Shown: one piece after another, positions 42,621 to 52,228 of the stretch
Position numbering within the stretch: position 1 is the first letter of the stretch
How the letters are laid out: each line of letters begins with the position of its first letter
Source of the DNA: Clostridium minihomine
Lineage (GTDB): Bacteria > Bacillota > Clostridia > Oscillospirales > Acutalibacteraceae
Direction: 5' to 3'
Length of the DNA stretch: 64,000 bases
NCBI RefSeq assembly: GCF_900240385.1
Contig: NZ_OEQH01000002.1
Location: forward strand, 62,001 to 126,000
The notes under the pieces: model-generated
What the model saw: only the letters and a program-made list of their open reading frames with translations
Databases searched by the model: none
What the model was told of the DNA's origin: nothing
Position numbers and translations under genes: made by a program

Positions 42621-43359
42621 TTAAATGTTTGCAAAAAAGATTTTATCTGTGCAAACACAAAATCGGGTAAAGGCCACTGCAAATCCAATAAGGGCTGTTT
42701 GAAAAGCACCAGGCGTGGCCGGGAAGTTGACCAAGCCGGTATACCCCGTCACATAGGCACATCCCTGCGAATTTACAGCAACGTCGTTTCCCAAGCTCTC
42801 GGTGCTGCCCCTCCAGATACGTTGTGAATTGCAGGACGGGGCCAATCACAAGGGATAGTTGGGGATTATATGCACCACTGAGTTCAAATCCAACATCAAG
42901 CGCGCCATTTATCGGTAGGCGCACCTTTTCCGCATCTATTTCCTGATACGTGAATGGGACGGGATCAGTCAGCGTGCTGAGCGCGTGATGGATCAGAAGA
43001 CTTCCTGTATTGTCCAGCTCCAAGCTGTTCGCTCCCGCCCAACGCAGCTGAATAGAGGATACCTGGGCTGGATTTTCAAGCACCCAATTCATTTTCAGAC
43101 CGGTTGCGCCGCCATAAAGCTCCAGCGACACACCGTTTCGCAGTTCTTCGCTTCAATCAAGAATTTTATCAGGAGCGCTTGGCAGCCCTACTTGTTCCAA
43201 CTCCACCAATGTGATTCTGTCTGAAGAAAAAAATCCCTTGCGGCCCTGAACATGTGTGGAAAAATAGGCCCGCTCGTCTTCCTGCCCTTGATTTTTTATA
43301 AAAAGTATCGGCAATCGTGTCCGATTATTTAATATCGAGTTTGTTTCGGTCGCTGCCAT
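42621..43359 (-). pseudogene. Decayed SBBP-repeat protein gene
   Basis: Three pieces in different frames (43359 to about 43153, 43131 to about 42815, and about 42845 to 42621) line up in order with the intact protein at 43823-45886. They hold an N-terminal F-I-K-N-Q-G-Q segment, the L-K-M-N-W-V block with G-A-N-S-L-E-L, and one repeat with G-C-A-Y-V-T-G-Y-T and F-P-A-T-P-G-A-F-Q-T. About 60 residues are missing between the first two pieces and all later repeats are lost. It is a degenerated duplicate. Confidence 0.82.
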
Positions 43360-43822
43360 TGGCTACACCTCACCCTTTAACCTGTTGCTGTGATTATGAT
43401 ATGCGTGCATGGGCTGCTACCTTCGAGACAGAACGCAATACAATAGTAATGTATGCCGTTTCTACCATGATGCGCGCAATATTGATATCAGCATAGCAAA
43501 TTTGATAGGCATATGACATGAAACACGCCTATTTAAATTACACAGCATATATTGGTAAAAGCATAATGGCCAGAGTGCCTGTTTGAGCTTTGAGAGGGTC
43601 ACGCGACGATATAAATATATTCAGCTATGTTTATGGATGTTGGAAGGGTCTATGTTATGAGCCATGAAATCTTGCAGATAGAGCGATTAACGGCAGGAAG
43701 CGTCAATACCAATATGGAATGTGGATCGAACTATAAAAAGCCGCTAATTGCGGCTTTTTTGCTGTAAAGTTCTAATAATTTTACAAAACTTAGCGAGAAT
43801 TCCATAGGACTAACGTAAATAG
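43360..43822. other. Gap between SBBP pseudogene and intact gene
   Basis: No gene is supported. It holds a bidirectional terminator, GCCGC/GCGGC with T-runs on both sides (43735-43763), probably ending the SBBP operon on the minus strand. Confidence 0.6.
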
Positions 43823-45886
43823 TCAAAGCTTTTTTATCATAACAGAGGCTTTTGCAAACATCGGAAACAACGTGCGGTATACATACGCATCCGATCCACC
43901 GATTTTTTTCGTTTGAAATGCACCTTCCGTAGCAGGAAAATCGGTTGATGTTGTAGTGCCTGTAATATAAATGCTATCATCGACACCTTTGGCAATTCCA
44001 TATGCGACATCGCGAGTATCCCCACCAATTAAAGTTGATACAATAAATGAGCTTCCATCTTCTGATATCATTGTAATAAAACTCATATAGGCACCTAAAA
44101 AGGGCATAGACCCAACCCAAGGCGTTGTGGGAAAATCAGTAGATGTTGTTTCTCCTGTTACACATATTCTATTCTGAGAAGTCAATACTAGACCACGACC
44201 GTATTCCCCATCACTCCCCCCCAACAAAGTGCAATAAACTAGATTGGTGCCGTCTGAATTTAATTTAAACACATAAGAATCATAGTCGCCTAATCTAACC
44301 GTTTGCGCTGCGCCAGATGTCACGGGGAAGTTAGATGAAAATGTGTAACCGGTCACATAGGCATTTCTTTCATCATCAATACAGATACTTATACCTTTGT
44401 CATTTCCATTTCCTCCTACAAGCGTCGAGTAAACAAGGCTGGAACCGTTTTCTGAAAACTTAGTAACAAAGATATCATTTTCGCCTTGGTTAGTGGTTTG
44501 AAACGCCCCAGAAGTTATCGGAAAATCAGTAGACTGAGTTTGGCCCGTAGCATAAACACAGCCCTGTGTGTCTATTGTTAGGGAGTCTACACTTGTTGTG
44601 CTATTACCACTAAGATAGGTGGAATAGACCAACGCTGATCCATCTGTGAAAAGCTTGGTTATAAATCCAACAATATTGGCATTTTTAGTCTGTTGGAAGG
44701 CTCCAGAGGTAATAGGAAAATCGGAAGATATTGTTTCTCCTCCCACATATGCAAATCCACCTTCATCCACTGCGATAGCACTGCCGTAATCACCAGCAGT
44801 CCCGCTAAGATAGGTAGAATATACCAAACTTGAACCATCCTGTGAGAGTTTCGTTACAAAAACATCGTTCAGTCCTCCACCAACTTGTTGAAATGCCCCC
44901 GGTGTTACAGGAAAATCTGTTGCATCCGTTGTACCGGTAATATAAGCAAAGCCAGCACTATCAACTGTGATAGCGTTTCCATATCCTTTGCCATTTGTCC
45001 CGCTAAGATACGTGGAGTAAATCAGATGGCTTCCATCCTCACTAAACTTGGTAACAAATACCGCCTCCGAAGCACCAGCCCGTGTCGTTTGGAATGCGCC
45101 AGGGGTTGTGGGAAAATCCGAGGATGTTGTGCGACCAGTAACATAAGCACATCCCATGTTATCCACTGAAATTGCTTGCCCCGTTTCATAGCCATCACCA
45201 CCAAGTAAAGAAGCATAGGGTAACAGCGGGTCGATAACAAGGTCATAAGATTGGTTATAATCAGCCTCTAACAAAAAGCCATATTCATACTCACCGTGCA
45301 TGACATAACTGCAAGGTATATCTATGCGATTACCGTTTATAACTTGATAGGCGACAGGAGTATCTTCTTCAATAGTACCGTGGTCGTGCGTAATTAGAAG
45401 CTTCCCGTCATTCCTAACGAATAAGCTGTTCGCTCCGTCATAATGCAATCGAATATCTTTCGGATTAGCTCCAGAGGCAACAATCCAATTCAGCTTTATA
45501 CCTTTTTCGCTGTGTTCCATAATTAGATCGATACCAGTCCAAATACCGTTGTATTTTATCCCGTCATATGTGGGGACATTGCTTTTCCAGCGACTTTTAT
45601 CATTGCCAATAAAATAATTGATCTTACTATCCTTTGGTTCAACACCAGTTATTAAAGGGCTGTCATTAGCGTTCACAAACCCTAAAGATAAAGCGATTCC
45701 TAAAGATTTATCCTCCGCTCCATCGACGTTCTTCAAAAGCATAGAGCTAATGATTTGTGTCTTGGTAAAATAAAACTGAGTGTCCTTTGTTTTAGAGCTA
45801 AATGCTACATCATCAGAATATTGCCCGTGGTTTGGAATAAATAATGACGTTTTTTTATACGCCGCTTCAATTTTATTGGAGTTCAT
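43823..45886 (-). CDS. SBBP-repeat beta-propeller protein
   Basis: A 687-aa protein without a signal peptide. The N-terminal domain (about 1-225) begins near F-I-P-N-H-G-Q-Y and resembles the domain usually found ahead of SBBP repeats. Seven repeats of about 58 residues follow, each with the core A-Y-V-T-G-x-T-x-S-x-D-F-P-x-T-x-G-A-F-Q, so a seven-bladed propeller is likely. The function is unknown. It lies 37 bases after the jelly-roll gene, in one operon. Lack of a signal peptide in both suggests release with the spore coat or exosporium, or by lysis; this is inference. Confidence 0.82.
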   Translation of the reverse strand: MNSNKIEAAYKKTSLFIPNHGQYSDDVAFSSKTKDTQFYFTKTQIISSMLLKNVDGAEDKSLGIALSLGFVNANDSPLITGVEPKDSKINYFIGNDKSRWKSNVPTYDGIKYNGIWTGIDLIMEHSEKGIKLNWIVASGANPKDIRLHYDGANSLFVRNDGKLLITHDHGTIEEDTPVAYQVINGNRIDIPCSYVMHGEYEYGFLLEADYNQSYDLVIDPLLPYASLLGGDGYETGQAISVDNMGCAYVTGRTTSSDFPTTPGAFQTTRAGASEAVFVTKFSEDGSHLIYSTYLSGTNGKGYGNAITVDSAGFAYITGTTDATDFPVTPGAFQQVGGGLNDVFVTKLSQDGSSLVYSTYLSGTAGDYGSAIAVDEGGFAYVGGETISSDFPITSGAFQQTKNANIVGFITKLFTDGSALVYSTYLSGNSTTSVDSLTIDTQGCVYATGQTQSTDFPITSGAFQTTNQGENDIFVTKFSENGSSLVYSTLVGGNGNDKGISICIDDERNAYVTGYTFSSNFPVTSGAAQTVRLGDYDSYVFKLNSDGTNLVYCTLLGGSDGEYGRGLVLTSQNRICVTGETTSTDFPTTPWVGSMPFLGAYMSFITMISEDGSSFIVSTLIGGDTRDVAYGIAKGVDDSIYITGTTTSTDFPATEGAFQTKKIGGSDAYVYRTLFPMFAKASVMIKKL

Positions 45887-45923
45887 GCTGTATTTCCTCT
45901 CGTTCTAATAATTGTTTAAAGAG

Positions 45924-46700
45924 TTAATCAATACGCAGGGTTACTACATCACCCGCATTTAATGTTAAAATTGCAGAATTTGAATGCTCGCCAATCTGAT
46001 TCAGTGAAGGAATCGTTGTAGAAACTGCCACTATACCATTAACCGCGATTGAAATAAAAATATCCGCAGGTTCTGCTAATACAAAAGTGTAATATATCTC
46101 ATAATCTCCGTCCTCCAGGATATTAATTTCACTCGTTTCAACCATATGAGTAATATTTTTAAGGGGACCGTTATTCAAAAAGGCTACGTCGAATCCCGCT
46201 TGAGCCACGTGGGCCGATTGTGAAACAGGTGTATAAACATAGCCGTATGCCTCTTCGGCAATTTCGATATCCTCAGTGACAAGCAACGACCCTTGTAAGG
46301 GTGCTTGCTGGTTGAAATAAAAAGGCTGTGGCGCTATATTTTTTAATGAGACTTCCAATGGCTTAAGCTCACTTTCCACTGTAAATATCCCAAATCCATA
46401 TACTTCACTGATTTTTAGGGGTGACGCAGCAATCCGCATCTCACCGTCTGAAGACACTAATGCAAAAGAAGCCCCTACATTAGAAAGAGATGCTTGGGTA
46501 GACAACCACCAATGAATGATATATCTGCCAGGCCGCGTGATTGTAATAATGCCGGTATTGGAATTATAGTTGATATTTCCCGTTGTATATAAAGTTGTAT
46601 CGAACAATACATTTTCGTTAGAAGGTATTGCTGATACTAATTGTTCAGCAGTCAGCTGCATAGTAATACTTCCCATAGAGATAGTTACCCATCCTTTCAT
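45924..46700 (-). CDS. C1q/BclA-like jelly-roll protein with two tandem domains
   Basis: A 258-aa protein made of two halves (about 15-140 and 150-258). Each reads like a trimeric C1q/TNF or BclA C-terminal fold, with strands such as G-I-I-T-I-T-R-P-G-R-Y-I-I-H-W and L-E-D-G-D-Y-E-I-Y-Y, and ends in L-N-A-G-D-V-V-T-L-R-I. In Bacilli and Clostridia such domains cap exosporium filaments. No collagen-like stalk is present. The start is unsure: the ATG at 46700 lacks a good site, and the ATG at 46676 has AAAGGA 15 bases before it. First gene of the pair with the SBBP protein. Confidence 0.7.
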   Translation of the reverse strand: MKGWVTISMGSITMQLTAEQLVSAIPSNENVLFDTTLYTTGNINYNSNTGIITITRPGRYIIHWWLSTQASLSNVGASFALVSSDGEMRIAASPLKISEVYGFGIFTVESELKPLEVSLKNIAPQPFYFNQQAPLQGSLLVTEDIEIAEEAYGYVYTPVSQSAHVAQAGFDVAFLNNGPLKNITHMVETSEINILEDGDYEIYYTFVLAEPADIFISIAVNGIVAVSTTIPSLNQIGEHSNSAILTLNAGDVVTLRID

Positions 46701-47382
46701 TAATTACTACATCATATGATTGAAATTAACAACTTGACATATCGGACACTAAAAGAAGAAGGATATTGAACGCATAACGGCCTGCGTCGCTACGTGAAAA
46801 AACTTAAATGCTTAAATCTTCCTAATAAGCAGACGTGCATAATTTTTTGAGCTATTCATGCATAATGAAGCTACACACATTGAAATTCCACGTCTGTTAC
46901 ATATGCAGGATATTCTCATAGAACAAGGCAAAGCATGTTCTCCTATATAAGTCCGGCTCAAGGATACGGGTAATGTGCGCCACCCTGTGCACAGTTCGTC
47001 CGCTTCGGGAGAGCTCTTTGTCATATATTTTTAGTTCATTTTGATTCCCTCGCTTTTGTTGAATTTTGGATGTTAAAAAGGCTGTAGTTTTATCTCTAAA
47101 CCCTCGGATAATAATGGGGAAAACTAGATTTTAAAAAAGGGCGCCGCTTTTTGAAGGGCATTTCTGCCGGTTCAAAAAGGGCACCACTCGGTTTTCATAT
47201 TAATTGCTGTTTTTGGGTCGATTCTGTCGTTTTATCCGCTTGCGCGTTCAACTTCTGCCGGAGTGAAGCCAACGGGCTTATAAATCAAAAAAATGAGGGC
47301 TTCCACTTTTCATCGTAGAAACCCTCGAAAGGCGCGGATTTACTGGAGTTGAGACCAATAAATCTATATTACCTTTTTTCTT
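46701..47382. other. Gene-free stretch, possible insertion-sequence remnant
   Basis: No intact gene. Between about 47130 and 47340, AAAGGGCGCC and AAAGGGCACC occur as near repeats 40 bases apart, with open reading interrupted by stops in the frames I tried. The composition resembles the 3' part of a decayed transposase region, possibly of the IS21 type. That assignment is weak. Nearby, 46980-47020 contains a GC-richer patch, also without a gene. Confidence 0.35.
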
Positions 47383-47466
47383 TGGTGCGGCTAATGGGAC
47401 TTGAACCCATACGTTAAAAACACACGCCCCTCAAACGTGCCTGTCTGCCAATTCCAGCACAGCCGC
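47383..47466 (-). tRNA. tRNA-Leu, anticodon GAG
   Basis: An 84-base class II tRNA with CCA encoded. The acceptor GCGGCTG pairs with TAGCCGC (one G-U), the anticodon stem CACGT/GCGTG holds the loop TTGAGGG with anticodon GAG, a long variable arm follows, and the T-arm is ATGGG-TTCAAGT-CCCAT. It reads CTC and CTT. The discriminator is A, so the 3' end ACCA matches the UGGU bulge of the leuA T-box in this window, whose specifier is CTC. Confidence 0.97.
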
Positions 47467-47557
47467 AAATATTCTATTCGGAATTGAGCCAAAGGCGCTC
47501 AACTCGACGAGTAGTATTATAGCATCCGAGTAAAACGCTTGTCAACTGGAAATGTGC

Positions 47558-48160
47558 TTATTTCAAAAGTTTTTCAATTAAATTACAATATTCTTCATAA
47601 CTCATCACACTGTTGAGCACTTTTAAGAGGCCATTGGTGGCCAAATGCTCCGGCAATTCCAAATGCCGCAATAGAATTTTGCGGTTCTGGGCGCTGTTTT
47701 CGCCGCCGGTAAGGCCATCGCGGAATAAATCAGATTTTTCAATTTGCCGCACCGGCTCTAACGGTTCCCCTTGCTGTTCCGGTTCGCAAAGCACCCCCGC
47801 CCGTTCCAGCGCTTCTAAAATCTGCTGTTTCGAAACACCTTCTACACCCAATTTGCCTTCTTTGGAACTTTTTTCTTTGCGGCGTTCCTTGCCTAAAACA
47901 TCCGGAATATAGGCGTGCTTGATGTACTTTGCGGGAATAGAGCTCATCAGATGATGTCGAATCAGGAATCCTGCGGAATCGCTGTCGGTCAAAATGAGCA
48001 GTCCCCGGCTTTCTGCCATGCGGCGAATCAAAGCCATCTGCTGTTTATCTTTAAAAATTCGGAACCCGTGAGTTTCAATAATCAATCCATCTATGATAGA
48101 AGAAAGCTTGATTTTATCATATTTTCCTTCTACGATAACGGCCTCTTTCACTTTAATCAA
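47558..48160 (-). CDS. rnmV: Ribonuclease M5-like Toprim protein
   Basis: A 200-aa protein with an N-terminal Toprim domain: V-I-V-E-G-K-Y-D (catalytic Glu) and I-L-T-D-S-D-S-A-G (metal Asps), then a DUF4093-type C-terminal part. RNase M5 matures 5S rRNA precursor in Firmicutes. The chosen TTG overlaps the holA stop (TTGA), with AAGGAG upstream. It is linked in a tight chain with comEC and holA. Confidence 0.87.
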   Translation of the reverse strand: MIKVKEAVIVEGKYDKIKLSSIIDGLIIETHGFRIFKDKQQMALIRRMAESRGLLILTDSDSAGFLIRHHLMSSIPAKYIKHAYIPDVLGKERRKEKSSKEGKLGVEGVSKQQILEALERAGVLCEPEQQGEPLEPVRQIEKSDLFRDGLTGGENSAQNRKILLRHLELPEHLATNGLLKVLNSVMSYEEYCNLIEKLLK

Positions 48161-49209
48161 GCAATTCGCTCCTTTTCGGCAATCAAAAGCAATTTGGCAA
48201 TCAGTTTTTCCATTAGAATCCGATCTCCGGTACGGGAGCTTTTTAGTCCGATATCGGTTTCTAACAGCACCCCCAAGCTTTCCCGAAGCTTTTCAAGAGA
48301 CAAGCCCTTCATGTCCCGCTCGGCATTTTTTAGCCGAAATTCCTTTCCTTTATAAGGGAAATAGTCGGTTAGACTGGCCGGGCTTTGTCCGCTCTGCACA
48401 CAGGCCCGCACCCGGTACATATCCACATAGGCCGACGAAAGCACCGCCAAAACCGCCACCGGCTCTTCCTTTTGCTGGAACAATAAATCCAGCAAACGAT
48501 AGGCTTTGTCATACTGGGCAGACACCAGCGCCTTCGAGAGCAGAAACACGGTGGTTTCTAAACTCTTCACTGCGATCCGGTCAATAGTAGCCCGGGTAAT
48601 TTCTCCTTTTCCCAGAAAGGCACAAAGCTTGTCCAGTTCATGAAGCAAAGCTTGCAGTTCTTTCCCGCACTGGGTAATCAAATAAGCCGCATCGCTGCGG
48701 GAAAGGGAACAATTCTGTTTTTCTGCATAGGCGCACAGCAGTTTTTCCAGCTCTGCCCCATCCCGCTGCTTCACCTCAATGGCATGACCGGTTTTATTAA
48801 CAAAGGCCAGCCATTTTTTCCAAGCGGCGGATTTTTTAACATTGATGGATAACGTGGGCTGATACACCAGCAAAACCGTGCTTTCGGGCACCGATTCCGC
48901 CAGTTCATACAGTTTGCTCAATTCTCTGGCAGGCAGCTTTTCCACATCCAAATCGCTGATGAGCACAAACTTCTTTTCCGCCATCATGGGCAAAGCCTCG
49001 GCTGCATCCGACGCCTGATCCACCTGGAATCCGTCCCCGGAAAACCGCTGCAAATTAAAATCGGCAAAAGGCTGTGCCTGCACCTTTTTCAGCAGCTTTT
49101 TCACATAAGAGGAAATCAGGTACTTTTCTTCTCCGTACAAAAAATACAATCCACTTAACTCCAGCCGTTCTGCGGCTTTTTTCCACTGGACTTCTGTAAG
49201 TTCCGGCAT
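48157..49209 (-). CDS. holA: DNA polymerase III subunit delta
   Basis: A 350-aa clamp-loader subunit that opens the sliding clamp. Features: Y-F-L-Y-G-E-E-K-Y-L (P-loop-like but degenerate, about residues 18-27), a RecA-fold region, and the C-terminal helical collar. I choose the ATG at 49209, which shares one base with the comEC stop (TGATG) and has AAGGAGG eight bases upstream, rather than the TTG one codon before. Confidence 0.92.
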   Translation of the reverse strand: MPELTEVQWKKAAERLELSGLYFLYGEEKYLISSYVKKLLKKVQAQPFADFNLQRFSGDGFQVDQASDAAEALPMMAEKKFVLISDLDVEKLPARELSKLYELAESVPESTVLLVYQPTLSINVKKSAAWKKWLAFVNKTGHAIEVKQRDGAELEKLLCAYAEKQNCSLSRSDAAYLITQCGKELQALLHELDKLCAFLGKGEITRATIDRIAVKSLETTVFLLSKALVSAQYDKAYRLLDLLFQQKEEPVAVLAVLSSAYVDMYRVRACVQSGQSPASLTDYFPYKGKEFRLKNAERDMKGLSLEKLRESLGVLLETDIGLKSSRTGDRILMEKLIAKLLLIAEKERIA

Positions 49210-51437
49210 CAAACCTTCCTCCTTAACTGAATTTTTCCACCCGGCCGGGTATCAACTAACAAATTGCCTGCATTGCCCGTGGATACGGATACCAAACCGA
49301 TGGCATCCAGCTTTTCCAAATTGGCTTGGGCAGATTCCTCCGACATGGAAAGAACGGTAACAAAAGGGGACAGTGCCCCCATGTTGCGGGGCAGATCATC
49401 GGCTATCAAAAAATCCGTCTGCTGCCATTCTGTCGGCAGCCTGTCCGCCCGGCATCCGGAAGATGCCAACAAAAAGCGTACCCCGTTCACTAAAATTCCC
49501 GTATAGCTTTGCTGTCCATCTGAGTATTGGCAGATTTTCACCTGTTCCCACAAAGCAACTTCTGATTTTGCGCGATAAGAATGCACCTGCTTTACCCGAG
49601 ACAGCTCTTTCTCCAAAAATTCGCTGCCTGCGCCGTCTTCCCATACCAACAGATGGTTTGGTTCAAAATACTGCACCAGTTCCGACGCTAACAGGTATTC
49701 CTCTTTGGTGTCGCCGGTCATCTGCAAATAGTCCAGCTGCCGCACCCCCTGCCCTTGCAGGTAACTGCGCGCAGCAGAAGAAGAAAACCCGCCGCAGCCG
49801 ACAACTGCACCCTTCCCCCGGTGAGTCAAAACCACAGAAATGCCGTCGCCCGCCTGCAAAACCGCCACCCGGGTAACCGGATTCATCGAAATCTGGTAAG
49901 AAAAAATCCCGCCAAGAAGCAGAATCAGCGACAAAAGCCCGGCGGTTTGTTTGACTTTGGGGGAAGATGGTTTTCGCAAAAGCAATGCCCCCAACAGCAG
50001 AACAGCGGCCAGCCACAACCGGATAAACCCAAAAGAAGCCGACACGCTGGCATAAGAGAGTTGCGCCAACAGGCGAGCGCAGCCCATCATGTAATTGGCC
50101 AAAATCCCCGTCATAAAGGCCACGGGCATTGCCAAAAACGAAGCACCCAGTAAATACAGAACCGCTGCCACAGCAGCAAACTCCATCAGAAGGGTTGAGG
50201 GGAATATCTGAAGGATATTCGACACCGGGCTGATAAGGGAAACCGTTCCAAACGATAAAATGATAATCGGTAAAGTAAACAGTGTGGCAGATACGGTGGT
50301 ACAAATAACAGAGTTCACGCCATCCAGCAAAATGCGCCCCCGAGATACTTTCTGGTAAAGAACGCAAAGACGGCGGCTCATGGGCCCAGAACATAAAATC
50401 ATACCTAAAGTGGCGGAAAAAGACAAAAGCAGCCCCAAATCTGCCGCTGCATAGGGATTCGATGCACCAATCAGCACCGCTGCCAAGCCAAGGGAATTCA
50501 TCGAATCCGCCCGGCGGCTCACCACAGTTCCCAACAAATAAATCAGGCTCATAATACCGCTTCGCATCACACTGGGCACAAATCCCGTTACCGCCATGAA
50601 TCCCAATACCCCAGCCATCGTAACCACGGCTGCCGATTTGCGGCGAACCCGTAATAGGCTTAACAGCAGCAAAAAGAACTGAGCCATGGTGGTCATATGC
50701 AAGCCCGAAACCGACAGAATATGGGTAACCCCCACTGTCTGAAAATCCGATTTTACCTGCCAGCCGATTCCAGAGGTATCCCCCAGCAAAACTCCCGCCG
50801 CCAGCCCCGCCTGCTGACTGGGCAGCATTCGGTACATTGCACCAATCATCGCCCTGCGGATGGTAAGAGCATGATAGTAAAGGGGTTTCTCTTGAGGCGG
50901 CCCGGTTTCAACCGGCTCATACTCAAACAAATAGGCAAAAAGGGTAATCCCCTTCGACGCATAGTAAGAAGGGGAATCAAAGCCTTCCCCGCCTTGTGGA
51001 GTATAAAAATGGGCTTTTCCCTCTACTTTTCCGTAAATATCCACATTCAGCGCATTTTGTGTGGAAAGCCGAACCTTGTCCACATAGGGAACGTCGGTTC
51101 CCGAAATGTTGTCCACCTTTATGACATAATAAAACCGTCCATAGGCGCTGACGGGCAGCTCGCAGACCGTACCCGTCAGCACGGCGTCCTTTCCGTCCAT
51201 CTGCTGCGCAGGCAGAACAATCGTCTGCGCATGAAAATAAAAGGAACCGAACGCCACTGCCGCCGTTAACAAGGCCGCCTGGACGGTACGATGGTGTTGG
51301 GTTTTTCGCACATACACCAAAACGCAAAAGGCCAGCCCACAGGCACAGCCCAGCGTTAAGGCACCCGCTGCGCCAAAATAAACCGCAGCTGTCAGTGCCA
51401 GCAAATAGCTGAAACCAATAAGCGCGAACGGACGCAT
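49209..51437 (-). CDS. comEC: ComEC/Rec2-family DNA uptake protein with degenerate C-terminal domain
   Basis: A 742-aa polytopic membrane protein, the channel for transforming DNA. It has an N-terminal membrane plus OB-like region (about 1-170), then the competence domain (about 200-480) with L-S-V-S-G-L-H and about eight membrane segments. In relatives a metallo-beta-lactamase-like domain follows with T-H-x-D-x-D-H. Here the same region (about 505-740) starts R-V-A-V-L-Q-A-G-D-G-I-S-V, but the histidine cluster is replaced by M-T-G-D-T-K-E-E-Y, so nuclease-type chemistry is probably lost. GGGAGGG precedes the ATG. holA and rnmV follow. Confidence 0.9.
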   Translation of the reverse strand: MRPFALIGFSYLLALTAAVYFGAAGALTLGCACGLAFCVLVYVRKTQHHRTVQAALLTAAVAFGSFYFHAQTIVLPAQQMDGKDAVLTGTVCELPVSAYGRFYYVIKVDNISGTDVPYVDKVRLSTQNALNVDIYGKVEGKAHFYTPQGGEGFDSPSYYASKGITLFAYLFEYEPVETGPPQEKPLYYHALTIRRAMIGAMYRMLPSQQAGLAAGVLLGDTSGIGWQVKSDFQTVGVTHILSVSGLHMTTMAQFFLLLLSLLRVRRKSAAVVTMAGVLGFMAVTGFVPSVMRSGIMSLIYLLGTVVSRRADSMNSLGLAAVLIGASNPYAAADLGLLLSFSATLGMILCSGPMSRRLCVLYQKVSRGRILLDGVNSVICTTVSATLFTLPIIILSFGTVSLISPVSNILQIFPSTLLMEFAAVAAVLYLLGASFLAMPVAFMTGILANYMMGCARLLAQLSYASVSASFGFIRLWLAAVLLLGALLLRKPSSPKVKQTAGLLSLILLLGGIFSYQISMNPVTRVAVLQAGDGISVVLTHRGKGAVVGCGGFSSSAARSYLQGQGVRQLDYLQMTGDTKEEYLLASELVQYFEPNHLLVWEDGAGSEFLEKELSRVKQVHSYRAKSEVALWEQVKICQYSDGQQSYTGILVNGVRFLLASSGCRADRLPTEWQQTDFLIADDLPRNMGALSPFVTVLSMSEESAQANLEKLDAIGLVSVSTGNAGNLLVDTRPGGKIQLRRKV

Positions 51438-51486
51438 GAAAAACCCTCCCCAGATTTATTTCAGGGATCGCTTTTTCGAATTGTGA

Positions 51487-52026
51487 TTATTTGTGAAACA
51501 AAGGAAGCGGCTCTAAAAAGATGATGTCGTTACGCTTTGCAGCATCGCCTTCTGCCAGAACACAGGCGCGGCCTACCACATTGCCGCCGAATTCATTGAC
51601 CAGCTTTTCAATGGCCGCCAAAGATTCCCCGGTGCTGATTACGTCATCCACAATCAGAATTCGCTTGCCGGCCAGCCCTTTGTAATCATCTTCGGAAAGA
51701 TATAAATTCTGCACATGATCGGTGGTAATGGATTTTACCTCGACATGGATGCAGTTGCGCATGTATGCCTTAATGCTCTTTCTGGCCACCACATAGCGGC
51801 GGCAGCCCCGGCGTGCCATTTCATAGCACAGCGGAATTCCTTTGGTTTCTGCCGTAATCACCACGTCGTGCTCCGGGCAGCGCCTGAGCAGTTCTTCCGC
51901 GGCGCGCTCTGTGATCTCAACATCACCGAACATAACGAAGCCAGCAATATCCAAATGTTCATCAATGGGGCAAATGGGGAGCTCGCGCTCCAAACCGGCT
52001 ATCGTCATTTTATATACTTCTGCCAT
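51487..52026 (-). CDS. Adenine phosphoribosyltransferase-like protein
   Basis: A 179-aa type I phosphoribosyltransferase. The PRPP-binding motif I-L-I-V-D-D-V-I-S-T-G-E-S is at about residues 122-134, with an earlier V-I-T-A-E-T-K-G-I-P. The layout is Apt or xanthine PRT-like, but the base-binding parts differ enough that the substrate is open. The ribosome site is weak (AAAGG). It ends 49 bases before comEC and may be in the same transcript. Confidence 0.82.
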   Translation of the reverse strand: MAEVYKMTIAGLERELPICPIDEHLDIAGFVMFGDVEITERAAEELLRRCPEHDVVITAETKGIPLCYEMARRGCRRYVVARKSIKAYMRNCIHVEVKSITTDHVQNLYLSEDDYKGLAGKRILIVDDVISTGESLAAIEKLVNEFGGNVVGRACVLAEGDAAKRNDIIFLEPLPLFHK

Positions 52027-52228
52027 GATTCGTTACAGACCTTTCTTTTGGGCATTTTTTGAAAACGACAATCCACATCTGTTTCTCTGCAAAGGGAGAA
52101 GCAGAAGGAAAACCCAGAAATACAATATGTATTTCCAGCACAATTGGTGCGAAACATTTCCCCGCAGAAAAACAGATGGATTCTTTTGTTTTCGATTGCC
52201 TCTTATGAAATAAATGAAAAAAATTGCA

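Noticed and set aside
46812-47024. 70-codon open frame near the IS-like region
   Set aside because: Cys/Ser/Arg-rich composition, no ribosome site and no recognisable domain.
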